Assembly (NCBI GenBank): GCA_943787535.1 | Contig: CALSMU010000002.1 | Coordinates: 62,001-126,000 of the forward strand | Reading direction: 5' to 3' | Source of the DNA: an uncultured Flavobacteriales bacterium | GTDB taxonomy: Bacteria; Bacteroidota; Bacteroidia; Flavobacteriales_D; Parvicellaceae | Length of the DNA: 64,000 nucleotides | Part shown: positions 27,617 to 37,594 of the stretch, piece after piece | Numbering within the stretch: position 1 is the first letter of the stretch | How the letters are laid out: each line of letters starts with the position of its first letter | Program-made: the position numbers and the translations under genes | The notes under the pieces: generated by a model | Database searches by the model: none | The model's input: the letters and a program-made list of their open reading frames with translations, nothing else | Told to the model about the DNA's origin: nothing

Positions 27617-30600
27617 ATGTTTACTAAAATTTCTATTCGATCAATCGTTTACTTTGCCCTTATATTTTCATCAATATCTGTTAAGTCACAGCAATGGGTA
27701 GATATGATGTTGCAACCAAATGCCAATTTTTACGAGATAAGAGATGCTTTTGAAACAGAATGGGGCAGTGATGAATACGTCAGGGGAAAAGGATATAAAC
27801 AATTCAAAAGGTGGGCGAATTTTTGGGAAACGAGAGTGCTAGAAGATGGTAGTTTCCCTGTTAATAGTAGAGGTTGGGGTGATTTTAAAAATTTAATTGT
27901 TGGGAGCCAAACCAAGTCTGGTGGAGTTGGGAATTGGCAACCAATGGGCCCTTTTTCCCATGTCAATACAGATTCTTGGAGTTCTGGAACAGGTAGAGTG
28001 AATTGCATTGTTGAAGATCCTAATAATCCGAGTATTTTGTTTATTGGTGCTCCTGCAGGAGGTGTTTGGAAATCTACAGATGCAGGAAGTACTTGGACTC
28101 CATTAGGAGATGAGCTTTCTGTAATAGGTGTTTCCGGTATAGCTATCGATCCAAATAATAGCAATATCATTTACTTAGCCACTGGGGATACTGATGGAGG
28201 AGATACTTATAGTATAGGAGTGCTGAAATCTATTGATGGTGGGTTGTCTTGGTCGCCTACTGGAAATGTTTCCGGTGAAACAACCAAGTTAATTATTGAT
28301 CCGACTAATTCAAATGTAATTTATTTAGCTACAAGTTCGGGTGTGTATAAAACCACAAATGCAGGATTTTCATGGAATAATATTCAAGGTGGTAATATTC
28401 GGGACATTGATATGAAGCCAGGATCACCGAATGTTATTTATGCCGTTTCTTCTTCGGAGTTTTTTATTACCACAGATAGCGGAGCTAATTGGAATGCTAT
28501 TACCAATGGGTTGCCAAGTACTTCAGGGCGGTTAGCGATAGCAACTACTGCTGCTAATTCAAGTTATGTTTATGTTCTAAGTGCAACTACTGGAAATGGT
28601 TTTCAAGGTTTATATCGTTCCATAAATTCAGGAACTTCATTTACGGCAATGAATACTACCACGGATATTTTTGAATCTACTCAAGCTTGGTATGATATGG
28701 CAATTGCTGCGTCCCAAACAAATGCAAATGAAATTGTAACAGGGGTTTTAAATGTTTGGAGATCTACTAATGGAGGAAGTTCATTTACACAACTAAATAA
28801 CTGGAGTTCTCCTTCAAGCTCTGCGTATACGCATGCTGATATTCATTATTTAAAATACTTCGATGGAAATTTGTATTGCGGTAGTGACGGGGGTATTTAT
28901 CAATCAACAAATAGTGGTAATGATTTTACTGATTTGTCTGAAGGCCTACAAATAGGTCAGTTTTATAGAATTGGAGGTTCTCAAAATGATGTTAATACTA
29001 TCAGTGGTGGGCTTCAAGATAACGGAGGCTATGTCTTAAAATCAGGTGTTTGGAAAAACTATTATGGTGCTGATGGGATGGAAGCAGGAGTGGATCGTAA
29101 TAATTCTAATCTTATTTTTGGAATGATTCAATACGGAGATTTGTATAGGTCAACCAATGGAGGAAATACTAGCAGTGGTCAAGGAAGTCCAATGTCAGGT
29201 AGATGGGTAACGCCAATGCAAATGGATCCAAATAATGATAGGTTATTAGCAGGATATGATGATTTACATGAATTTGATTATGCATCTGGATGGAATCAAT
29301 TATCAGGATTTAATTTTCCAGATCAATTGCGTTGTATAGAAATATATGATGGAAATTCAGATATTATCTTTGTGAGTACGGATGATAATATTTATAAAAC
29401 GACTAATAATGGAGGTGTTTTTACTGATATTACAGGTTCATTGCCTACTAATTCAGTGATAACTTCAATTGAAGTTAACCCTTCAAACTCGGATGAATTA
29501 TGGGTTTCTAGAGGTGGATGGGATGGCTCGAATCATATATTTCACACATCTGATGGAGGAACCACTTGGAATAACCTAACCGGAAATCTTCCTAACTTAC
29601 CTTGTAATATTGTTAAGTATGACGATGGCACAAATGGAGGTATCTATGTTGGTACCGATATAGGTGTTTATTACAGAGATAATGATCTCGGGAATTGGAT
29701 TCAATTCATGAATAACCTACCTAATGTTGTGGTCAATGATTTAGAGATTAACGAAGCATCTAATATTATTAGAGCGGGTACATACGGAAGAGGAGTGTGG
29801 GAGTCTCCAAACTATAATGCGTTTGATTACGATGCTGGAATAAGTGAAATTAGTAGTCCAGATGCAGCAATTTGTAATACTTCTACTTTTGACCCAGTTG
29901 TTACTTTAATAAATTACGGGTTAATTAATTTGACAGCCGTCGATATTATTTATGATGTAGATGGTTCGAATCCACAAACATTTAGCTGGACTGGAAATTT
30001 GGCGCAGGGGGGGACAGAAGTGATCACTTTACCAACTATTACTTCTACATCAGGGAACCATATATTTAATGCAACAACTAGTATGCCTAATGGAGTTATA
30101 GATGAAGCTTTGAGCAACGATGGTAAATCTAATTCATTTCTACTAACACTTGCAGGTATGCCAGTTACGTTAAATTTAGCAACCGACTGCTGGGGCTCCG
30201 AGGTTTCATGGAGAGTTTTAGATGATAATGGTGATTTGGTTGTCTCAGGAGGTCCATATACTGATAATACTGGGGGTGATCTTTTTACGGAAATATTATG
30301 CCTTTCAGATGGCTGCTATGATTTTATTATTAATGATACTTATGGTGATGGTATGTATGGCTCTCAATATGGTTCTTGCAACATTGATGGTGATTATAGT
30401 TTAATTGATGATCAGGCTAATGTTTTGGTTCAGATGCAAGTGGTTGATTTTGGTAATGAAGCAATCCATAATTTTTGTATTACTGGGGTTGGTTTGATTG
30501 CTGATTTTACATCTAATGCTACCACGGTTTGTGAAGGTTCAGCAATTGACTTCGCTGACGCTACAGCTTCAGGAACACCAACGAGTTGGAATTGGGTTTT

Positions 30601-31900
30601 TAACGGTGCCATCCCATCTACTTCGACTGATCAAAATCCGACAGGGATTCAATATACGTCTTCTGGAACTTATTCAGTTGAGTTAACGGTATTTGATGGT
30701 GTTAATTCCAATACAATTACTACAACATCTTATATTAACGTTGAACCAGCTCCATCTGTGGTTGTAATTCCAACAGACCCAGCATGTGGGTTGGATAATG
30801 GAGAAATTTCTGCTGCCGGTACAGGTGGTACAGGAACATTGATTTATTCTTGGTCGAATGGAGAAACTGGACAAACTATTTCAAATTTAGGTGTTGGTAC
30901 TTATACTGTAACAGTTTTGGATGATAATGGCTGTTCACAATTTGCATCTGCAACATTGTCAAATATAAATGGACCAACAGCAACTGTTAATCCTGATCAG
31001 ACTATCTGTTCCGGTGATACGGCTACCGTAACTGCTGATGGTGCAGGTTCTGGAGGGTCTTATAATTGGGACCAAACATTAGGAGCTGGAATCACGCATA
31101 GCGTTTCCCCAAATTCTACCACAACCTATACGGTGGTTGTAACGGATGTCAATGGATGTAGTTCTTCGATTTCTACAACGATTACTGTTGAACCTACTCC
31201 TGTTCTCGTTTTTTCACCTTCGAGTCCAAATATATGTGAATCAGACAGTGTGACTTTATCTGTTTTTGGTGCGCAGAACTATTCTTGGGATTCGGGTGAA
31301 ATAGGAAGTTCAGTTACTGTTTCACCAAATACACAAACGATTTATACCGTAACCGGTCAAGATGGAAATTGTAGCAGCACTTCATCGATTACGGTAAATG
31401 TTTCACCAAATCCAGTCGTTGTAGCTGGAGCTGATAATTTCACAGTGGTAACCGGTGAATCAATAAACTTTACAAATGCGGGGTCAAATGGTACTAATTA
31501 CAATTGGGACTTTGGAGATGGAGGCAGCTCCGTATTGAATTCCCCTTCTTATAGTTATGCCAACGTGGGTACTTACACAGTTATATTATATGCGAGTTTA
31601 GGAAATTGTTCAGGGTCAGATACTATCGTTATTAATGTTGATGTAAATGGCATATTATTTCATCAACAGTCGGAAGCTTATTCGATTTATCCTAATCCGG
31701 TTTCTTCTGAATTACATATTGAAGCAGTAAATAATTTTGAAAAAGTGAAATACACTATTGTAGATGCGCTTGGTAAAATTGTTTTAGAAGGCATTTATGA
31801 CTTTAATTCAGCGATTGATGTTTCTAGTATTGCAAAAGGTGTTTATATAATTCAATTGGAGAACAAGGAAAAAGGCTTACTGCAATTTATAAAAAATTAA
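27617..31900 (+). CDS. Large secreted BNR/propeller protein with PKD and SprB-like domains and T9SS sorting domain
   Basis: A 1427-residue surface or secreted protein. In order: signal peptide (about 1-25); a long beta-propeller region (about 100-730) with repeated Asp-box-like units such as GGVWKSTDAGSTWTPLG and HTSDGGTTWNNLTG, as in VPS10/sortilin-like and glycosidase BNR propellers; a CARDB-like domain (about 740-830); a region with CYDFIINDTYGDGM (about 860-930); PKD domain (about 962-1045); an SprB-like repeat (about 1052-1112); two Ig-like domains (about 1115-1265); a second PKD domain (about 1270-1345, NWDFGDGG); and a T9SS sorting domain (about 1355-1427, YPNPVSSELHI). It may bind or hydrolyse polysaccharide, but no catalytic residues were identified. 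Confidence 0.88.
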   Translation: MFTKISIRSIVYFALIFSSISVKSQQWVDMMLQPNANFYEIRDAFETEWGSDEYVRGKGYKQFKRWANFWETRVLEDGSFPVNSRGWGDFKNLIVGSQTKSGGVGNWQPMGPFSHVNTDSWSSGTGRVNCIVEDPNNPSILFIGAPAGGVWKSTDAGSTWTPLGDELSVIGVSGIAIDPNNSNIIYLATGDTDGGDTYSIGVLKSIDGGLSWSPTGNVSGETTKLIIDPTNSNVIYLATSSGVYKTTNAGFSWNNIQGGNIRDIDMKPGSPNVIYAVSSSEFFITTDSGANWNAITNGLPSTSGRLAIATTAANSSYVYVLSATTGNGFQGLYRSINSGTSFTAMNTTTDIFESTQAWYDMAIAASQTNANEIVTGVLNVWRSTNGGSSFTQLNNWSSPSSSAYTHADIHYLKYFDGNLYCGSDGGIYQSTNSGNDFTDLSEGLQIGQFYRIGGSQNDVNTISGGLQDNGGYVLKSGVWKNYYGADGMEAGVDRNNSNLIFGMIQYGDLYRSTNGGNTSSGQGSPMSGRWVTPMQMDPNNDRLLAGYDDLHEFDYASGWNQLSGFNFPDQLRCIEIYDGNSDIIFVSTDDNIYKTTNNGGVFTDITGSLPTNSVITSIEVNPSNSDELWVSRGGWDGSNHIFHTSDGGTTWNNLTGNLPNLPCNIVKYDDGTNGGIYVGTDIGVYYRDNDLGNWIQFMNNLPNVVVNDLEINEASNIIRAGTYGRGVWESPNYNAFDYDAGISEISSPDAAICNTSTFDPVVTLINYGLINLTAVDIIYDVDGSNPQTFSWTGNLAQGGTEVITLPTITSTSGNHIFNATTSMPNGVIDEALSNDGKSNSFLLTLAGMPVTLNLATDCWGSEVSWRVLDDNGDLVVSGGPYTDNTGGDLFTEILCLSDGCYDFIINDTYGDGMYGSQYGSCNIDGDYSLIDDQANVLVQMQVVDFGNEAIHNFCITGVGLIADFTSNATTVCEGSAIDFADATASGTPTSWNWVFNGAIPSTSTDQNPTGIQYTSSGTYSVELTVFDGVNSNTITTTSYINVEPAPSVVVIPTDPACGLDNGEISAAGTGGTGTLIYSWSNGETGQTISNLGVGTYTVTVLDDNGCSQFASATLSNINGPTATVNPDQTICSGDTATVTADGAGSGGSYNWDQTLGAGITHSVSPNSTTTYTVVVTDVNGCSSSISTTITVEPTPVLVFSPSSPNICESDSVTLSVFGAQNYSWDSGEIGSSVTVSPNTQTIYTVTGQDGNCSSTSSITVNVSPNPVVVAGADNFTVVTGESINFTNAGSNGTNYNWDFGDGGSSVLNSPSYSYANVGTYTVILYASLGNCSGSDTIVINVDVNGILFHQQSEAYSIYPNPVSSELHIEAVNNFEKVKYTIVDALGKIVLEGIYDFNSAIDVSSIAKGVYIIQLENKEKGLLQFIKN

Positions 31901-31935
31901 TTAGGTAAGTTTTAGCTAGAAAAATAAAAAACAGA

Positions 31936-32232
31936 TTATTTTTGGTCTTCTTCAACGAATAAGAAGATAACTTCATTCGCCTTTTTCATTCTGTATGTTT
32001 CACGTGCAAATTTCTCTAACTCTTCAGGGTTTGTGGTCAATTCATTTATTTTGACTTTTATCTCTTCTATTTCAATTCTTTTCAAATCATTTACTTCTTG
32101 AAGCTCACTCAGCTTATTTAATGATTTGAATTGGCGATAAATATTAGTGTCCTCAAAAGCTATTAATATTACCAGTAATATTAATGATGATAGAAAATAT
32201 TTATTCTTTATTAATCGAATTGATTTTTTCAT
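31936..32232 (-). CDS. FtsB/DivIC family cell division protein
   Basis: A 98-residue bitopic membrane protein: short basic N-terminus, one transmembrane helix (about 12-30), then a coiled coil (about 32-70, LQEVNDLKRIEIEEIKVKI) and the closing EKFARETYRMKKANEVIFLF, which matches the conserved end of septum formation initiator proteins. FtsB/DivIC forms part of the FtsQBL-type divisome complex. A TATTTTTG on the minus strand (32241-32248) may be its -7 box. Confidence 0.85.
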   Translation of the reverse strand: MKKSIRLIKNKYFLSSLILLVILIAFEDTNIYRQFKSLNKLSELQEVNDLKRIEIEEIKVKINELTTNPEELEKFARETYRMKKANEVIFLFVEEDQK

Positions 32233-32280
32233 TGTGTTGCCAAAAATAGAAGTTAAATGACTGTTGTAATTTTAAGGATT

Positions 32281-32302
32281 AAATTATTGTAAACAATAAT
32301 TT
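32281..32302. repeat. Perfect 10-bp-arm inverted repeat
   Basis: AAATTATTGT (32281-32290) and ACAATAATTT (32293-32302) form a perfect dyad with a 2-nt centre. It lies between the divergent ftsB-like and fhs genes, 49 nt from the former start and 217 nt from the latter. The short centre and absence of a T-run argue for a protein-binding site and against a terminator. Confidence 0.5.
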
Positions 32303-32518
32303 GTGAGTTTATAGTAAGTTTTGACTTTATAGAAGGAAATGATCTTTTCTAATATTGAGTTTATTGTTCTAAAGTAAAATGGGTTTTTATACCTTGTGTA
32401 TTTTGAGTAAATATTCTTTTTTAAAAAATCGATGAAAATAATAAAGCGGTTTTATTCTTAACAATCGTCATCGCCGTATTGATATAATAACTATTTTAAG
32501 CATCTAAAATGTAAACAA

Positions 32519-34183
32519 ATGGGTAAAGAAATAACAACGCACAATTTTTCGGATATAGATATTGCACAAAATGCAACTATGGAAGACATTAGAGATATTG
32601 CTTCTAAACTTGGTATTTCTGAGAGAGATCTTGAAATGTACGGTAAGTATAAAGCTAAACTCCCCCTTACTTTAATTGATGAAGGCAAGATAGCAAAAAA
32701 CAATTTAGTCTTGGTTACTGCGCTTACTCCAACTCCTGCTGGAGAAGGTAAAACAACTACTTCAATTGGCTTAACAGAAGGGTTGAATAAATTAGGAAAG
32801 AAAACAACTGTTGTTCTAAGAGAACCATCTTTGGGTCCTGTGTTTGGAATTAAAGGTGGTGCTGCTGGTGGTGGGTATTCACAAGTACTCCCTATGGAGG
32901 ATATTAATCTGCATTTCACAGGTGATTTCTCTGCTATTGAAAAAGCCAATAACTTATTGTCTGCCTTAATTGACAATAACATTCAAAGTAAAACAAGAAA
33001 TTTAAATATTGATCCACGAACTATTGTATGGAAACGTGTAATGGATATGAATGATCGTTCATTAAGGGATATAACAATTGGATTGGGTGGTACCGCTAAT
33101 GGGATACCTCGTCAAGATGGGTTTAATATAACACCTGCATCTGAAGTGATGGCGATTCTTTGCATGGCTGAGAATTTTGTAGATTTAAAAGCAAGATTAG
33201 GAAATATATTTGTCGGATTTACATTTGCTAAAAAACCTATATATGCGCGCGATTTGAAAGCAGAAAATGCAATGGCTATTTTATTGAAGGATGCTGTAAA
33301 GCCTAATTTAGTTCAAACATTAGAAGGGAATCCAGCAATTATTCATGGAGGTCCTTTTGCAAATATTGCACAGGGGACAAATACCATCCTTGCTACAAAA
33401 ATGGGGTTGTCTTTAACGGATTATGTTGTTACTGAAGCTGGATTTGGAGCTGATTTAGGTGCAGAGAAATTTTTAGATATAAAATGTGTGTCTGCTGGGT
33501 TTAAGCCAAAAGCTTTGGTTTTGGTTGCTACAATTAGGGCGCTAAGACATCATGGAGGTGCATCAAAAGAAGAATATAATACAGCAAGTGTAGAAAGAGT
33601 GTCAAATGGTTTTGCAAATCTTGAAAAACACATTGAAAACTGTAAGAAATTTGGATTAAACCCTGTGGTTGCTATCAATGCTTTTCCAACGGATTCGCAA
33701 GAAGAAGTAGATGTAATACAAGAGAAATGTGGCGCAATGGGTGTTGAAGCAATTGTTGCGAATGGATGGGCAATGGGTGGCAATGGAATGACTGACTTAG
33801 CAGAAGCAGTTATAAGAGAAGTTGAATCTGGAAATAATGAATTCAAACCGCTATATGATTGGAAGCTTCCAATTAGAGAGAAGATTAGAATTATTGCATC
33901 AGAAATTTACGGTTCCGAGGGTGTTGAATATAGTAAGAAAGCAATCACAGATTTAAAGCGAATAGATGAGTTAGGATTGAATGAATTACCCATCTGTATG
34001 GCGAAAACCCAGAAATCACTTTCAGACAACGATAAACTATATGCGCGTCCAACTGGCTTTACTGTTAATGTTCGTGAGTTTGAATATGCTGCTGGAGCAG
34101 GTTTTGTTATTCCTATACTGGGTAAAATGATGCGTATGCCTGGGTTACCAGCTACGCCCGCTTCTGAGAGGTATGGATATTGA
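32519..34183 (+). CDS. fhs: Formate-tetrahydrofolate ligase
   Basis: ATP-dependent formation of 10-formyl-tetrahydrofolate from formate, feeding the folate one-carbon pool. The ATP site reads TPAGEGKTTTSIGLTEGL near residue 70, and LREPSLGPVFGIKGGAAGGG follows. Other diagnostic segments are FTGDFSAIEKANNLL and EAGFGADLGAEKF. At 554 residues the length is normal. fdhD and an FdhF/YdeP-type gene follow in the same direction after 40 and 12 nt, which groups the three around formate. No convincing promoter was seen in the 286 nt upstream, apart from the dyad at 32281-32302. Confidence 0.96.
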   Translation: MGKEITTHNFSDIDIAQNATMEDIRDIASKLGISERDLEMYGKYKAKLPLTLIDEGKIAKNNLVLVTALTPTPAGEGKTTTSIGLTEGLNKLGKKTTVVLREPSLGPVFGIKGGAAGGGYSQVLPMEDINLHFTGDFSAIEKANNLLSALIDNNIQSKTRNLNIDPRTIVWKRVMDMNDRSLRDITIGLGGTANGIPRQDGFNITPASEVMAILCMAENFVDLKARLGNIFVGFTFAKKPIYARDLKAENAMAILLKDAVKPNLVQTLEGNPAIIHGGPFANIAQGTNTILATKMGLSLTDYVVTEAGFGADLGAEKFLDIKCVSAGFKPKALVLVATIRALRHHGGASKEEYNTASVERVSNGFANLEKHIENCKKFGLNPVVAINAFPTDSQEEVDVIQEKCGAMGVEAIVANGWAMGGNGMTDLAEAVIREVESGNNEFKPLYDWKLPIREKIRIIASEIYGSEGVEYSKKAITDLKRIDELGLNELPICMAKTQKSLSDNDKLYARPTGFTVNVREFEYAAGAGFVIPILGKMMRMPGLPATPASERYGY

Positions 34184-34223
34184 TGATAATGGTGTTATAT
34201 CAGGACTGTCTTAATTTGGTTAA

Positions 34224-35030
34224 ATGGCAATACTCGATTATCAAGCTATAAAATTTGATGGTACATCTTCTGAAAATAGATTAGATGCACTTACAGTTGA
34301 AGAAGGTCTTCAAGTGAAAGTAAATGGTGAACCATTAATGGTTACTATGCGATCCCCAGGCAACGATGCTGAGTTGGTAAGAGGTTTGTTGCATTCTGAG
34401 GATATTTTGCCAACAACAAATGAAGATGTCGAGATTATTGTTGAAAGCAAGAACAAGCAAGGGGTAGTTCCCGTTGTGAATGTCAATATACCTGAAGATA
34501 AACTGGGTGATGGTTATAAAAATAGTCGGAGTTTTTTGTCTGTTTCTTCTTGCGGTATCTGCGGGCAAACGGAGTTGCAAGAAATAAAAGGGGAGTTGGA
34601 AAAAAAAGGAAAGTTTAATCCTTTAGATTTAAAACATATGTTTGAATTGATGGATGGAAAACAAAAAACTTTCCGAAAATCTGGAGGTTCGCATGCTGCA
34701 GCTGCATTTGATGAAAAAGGTGAAATGATATGTGTTATGGAAGATATTGGACGACACAATGCAGTTGATAAAGTAATAGGAACATTGTTGTTAAAAAAAC
34801 AGTTAAATAGAGCGTTTGCTATAACCGTAAGTGGAAGAATTTCGTACGAAATTGTTATGAAAGCATTTAGAGCAAAAATACCGATTTTAGCCGCAGTTTC
34901 AGCGCCATCTTCTTTAGCTGTTGACTATTCAAAAGAACTCGGAATTACTTTATTTGGATTCTGCAGAGGTGAAAATGCAACGTGTTATTCAAACATGCAT
35001 AGAGTAAATGCTATTGACCAAATAAAATGA
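34224..35030 (+). CDS. fdhD: Formate dehydrogenase accessory sulfurtransferase FdhD
   Basis: Transfers sulfur from a cysteine desulfurase to the molybdenum cofactor of formate dehydrogenase. The 268-residue protein has the catalytic CxxC in SSCGICGQTEL near residue 112 and the FdhD hallmarks SGGSHAAAAFD, VMEDIGRHNAVDKVIG, and VSGRISYEIVMKA. The near-terminal GFCRGENATCYSN is also typical. It sits 12 nt before the molybdoenzyme it probably serves. Confidence 0.95.
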   Translation: MAILDYQAIKFDGTSSENRLDALTVEEGLQVKVNGEPLMVTMRSPGNDAELVRGLLHSEDILPTTNEDVEIIVESKNKQGVVPVVNVNIPEDKLGDGYKNSRSFLSVSSCGICGQTELQEIKGELEKKGKFNPLDLKHMFELMDGKQKTFRKSGGSHAAAAFDEKGEMICVMEDIGRHNAVDKVIGTLLLKKQLNRAFAITVSGRISYEIVMKAFRAKIPILAAVSAPSSLAVDYSKELGITLFGFCRGENATCYSNMHRVNAIDQIK

Positions 35031-35042
35031 AAAAGATAAAGT

Positions 35043-37343
35043 ATGGGAAAACATAACAAAAATACAGGACAACCTCCCTTAAAATTTACGGGTATTAAGT
35101 TGGGTAGTCCCAAATTATATGCTGCTGGAATCCCTGCTGTTTTATCCTCTTTGAATCATATAAAAAAAGAAGTCGGTATTGTTGATGGCGTGAAGTTATT
35201 GAATAGAATGAATCAGTTTAAGGGTTTTGATTGCCCGGGTTGCGCTTGGCCAGACCCTGACGATAAAAGAGCTTTACTTTCTGAATATTGTGAAAATGGT
35301 GCTAAAGCAATTTCAGAAGAGTATACAAAGTACAAAGCTGATCCTGCTTTTTTTTCGAAAAATTCTGTTTCTAGTATGTTGAATTGGTCAGATTTGGAGT
35401 TGGGTAAATCAGGGAGAATAACTTCTCCGATGTTTTATAATGCGCAAGACGATAAATACGAAGAAATATCATGGGACGGTGCGTTAAAGTTGATCGCAAG
35501 AGAATTAAAATCATTAAATGACCCAAATGATGCAGTGTTTTATACCTCTGGAAGAACCAGTAACGAAGCTGCCTTTTTATATCAGTTGATGATAAGAAAG
35601 TTTGGAACGAATAATTTGCCTGATTGTTCTAATATGTGTCATGAAAGCAGTGGCACCGCTTTGTCAGAAACCTTAGGTATCGGAAAAGGCTCTGTAACTC
35701 TTGATGATTTTAATCATGCGGAATTGGTAATTGTTGTTGGGCAAAACCCAGGAACAAATCACCCTAGAATGCTCTCAGCTCTAAGAAATACAAAAGATGC
35801 TGGTGGTTCAATTATTTCTGTTAATCCTCTTCCAGAATCGGGTCTTATTTCATTTAAAGATCCGCAAAAGCCATTAGAGTGTTTGGGGTCTGGAACATCT
35901 CTAACAGATTTGTATTTACCTGTTCGAATAAATGGTGACTTGGCGCTATTTAAGGCTATTAATTACCTTTTGAATGAAAAAGAAGAAAACACTCCCAATT
36001 CTCAATTTGATTGGGAATTTATAAATAGTAAAACAGCTGGCTTAGAATCTTTTCTTGATAATATCAAAAATCAAGATCTTAAACTATTGATTAAAGAGAG
36101 TGGAGTGGATGAAGATTTAGTCCGAAAAGCGGCAGATCTTATTGCTCAAAAAAAGAAAATTATAGTTTGTTGGGCTATGGGCCTCACACAGCAAAAAAAT
36201 GGTGTAGCCAACATTCAAGAAATAGTAAACTTACTGCTGTTAAAAGGAAGTATTGGAAAAAAAGGAGCTGGAACATGTCCCGTCAGGGGTCATTCAAATG
36301 TTCAGGGTGACAGAACCATGGGTATTTGGGAAAAGTCTCCGGAAAGTTTTTTAAATAAATTAGGTGAGGTATTTGATTTTAAGCCACCATTAGAACACGG
36401 TTATGATGTTGTTGAGTCTATTAAGGCTATGTATGCCAATAAAGTAAAAGTGTTTTTCGCAATGGGCGGTAATTTTTTGTCGGCAACACCGGATACGGAA
36501 TATACAGCTGAGGCATTGCGCAAATGCAGCCTAACAGTTCATGTATCAACTAAATTAAATAGAAGTCACTTAGTTCATGGCAGAGATGCTCTTATTTTAC
36601 CTGTTTTAGGTAGGTCTGAAATTGATGTACAAAAAAATGGAAATCAATTTGTTACAGTAGAAAATAGTATGGGTGTTGTTCATTCATCTATCGGCACTAT
36701 GAAGCCCGTTTCAAGCAATTTAATTAGTGAGCCAGCGCTTGTTTGTCAATTGGCTTGTAACTTATTTGAAGATGAACAAGATATGTGGATTCAGTTTATG
36801 AATGATTACAGTCTAATTCGGGATAAAATTGAAGCTGTTATACCCGGTTTCGAGTCTTTTAATTCAAAAATCCAAAATCCGTCAGGGTTTTACCTTCCCA
36901 ATAATGCAAGAGAAGGGGATTTTACCAAAACATCTTCCAAGAAGGCAAATTTTACAGTTCATGAAATTACTAAGTTAGGTTTAAAAAAGGATGAACTTTT
37001 GATGATGACCGTTCGAACGCATGACCAGTATAACACAACAATATACGGTTTAAATGATAGGTACCGGGGTATATACAATGAAAGAAGGGTTGTGTTGATG
37101 AATGAATCTGACATGAAAGATCGAGGCTTGCATAATTTAGATAAAGTAGATCTGATTGGTCATTTTAATGGTGAAAAGAGGTATGCTGAAGCTTTTTTGG
37201 TGGTTAAATATCCAATCCCTGTTAATTGCACTGCAACTTACTTTCCTGAAGCCAATGTTTTGGTTCCAATTGATAGCGTAGCTGACAAAAGCAATACGCC
37301 TACATCAAAATATATTGTGGTAACTATTCAAAAAGCACAGTAA
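35043..37343 (+). CDS. FdhF/YdeP family molybdopterin oxidoreductase
   Basis: A 766-residue molybdopterin-dependent enzyme of the FdhF/YdeP family. The N-terminus has the family motif FDCPGCAWPDP near residue 60; the body has TSGRTSNEAAFLYQL, NMCHESSGTALSETLG with the region of the metal ligand, GQNPGTNHPRML and GTCPVRGHSNVQGDR. The C-terminal molybdopterin dinucleotide-binding domain includes MMTVRTHDQYNTTIYGLNDRYRG in pattern. No Tat signal is visible, so it is likely cytosolic. Neighbouring fdhD and fhs point to formate as substrate, but YdeP-type proteins have not all been shown to be formate dehydrogenases, and no electron-transfer subunit gene is adjacent. Confidence 0.85.
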   Translation: MGKHNKNTGQPPLKFTGIKLGSPKLYAAGIPAVLSSLNHIKKEVGIVDGVKLLNRMNQFKGFDCPGCAWPDPDDKRALLSEYCENGAKAISEEYTKYKADPAFFSKNSVSSMLNWSDLELGKSGRITSPMFYNAQDDKYEEISWDGALKLIARELKSLNDPNDAVFYTSGRTSNEAAFLYQLMIRKFGTNNLPDCSNMCHESSGTALSETLGIGKGSVTLDDFNHAELVIVVGQNPGTNHPRMLSALRNTKDAGGSIISVNPLPESGLISFKDPQKPLECLGSGTSLTDLYLPVRINGDLALFKAINYLLNEKEENTPNSQFDWEFINSKTAGLESFLDNIKNQDLKLLIKESGVDEDLVRKAADLIAQKKKIIVCWAMGLTQQKNGVANIQEIVNLLLLKGSIGKKGAGTCPVRGHSNVQGDRTMGIWEKSPESFLNKLGEVFDFKPPLEHGYDVVESIKAMYANKVKVFFAMGGNFLSATPDTEYTAEALRKCSLTVHVSTKLNRSHLVHGRDALILPVLGRSEIDVQKNGNQFVTVENSMGVVHSSIGTMKPVSSNLISEPALVCQLACNLFEDEQDMWIQFMNDYSLIRDKIEAVIPGFESFNSKIQNPSGFYLPNNAREGDFTKTSSKKANFTVHEITKLGLKKDELLMMTVRTHDQYNTTIYGLNDRYRGIYNERRVVLMNESDMKDRGLHNLDKVDLIGHFNGEKRYAEAFLVVKYPIPVNCTATYFPEANVLVPIDSVADKSNTPTSKYIVVTIQKAQ

Positions 37344-37366
37344 AGATTTTCCGTCTATAATAACTA

Positions 37367-37396
37367 TTGATAGAGAGGTAGAGCACTATAATTTTG
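37367..37396 (+). promoter_or_regulatory. Possible promoter for the TPR-SpoIIE phosphatase gene
   Basis: TTG (37367-37369), 19 nt, TAATTTTG (37389-37396). Spacing and boxes fit the consensus, but the implied leader is nearly 200 nt long. Confidence 0.35.
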
Positions 37397-37594
37397 CAGG
37401 GATATCGCGCAGTTAATGTATTCGGAAAATTTATCGTATTCAGAAAATAGTTGCCGATACAATAGCCAAAGCCGAAAAAGCTATTTAAAGGGCATTCGGA
37501 AGTGTTCATACATTTCTACCTCCAACACAAATAAAATAGTTGTGTTATCATTCACTTTTTTGTGGTTTGTAGTTATTGTTTCATACATTTAAAT

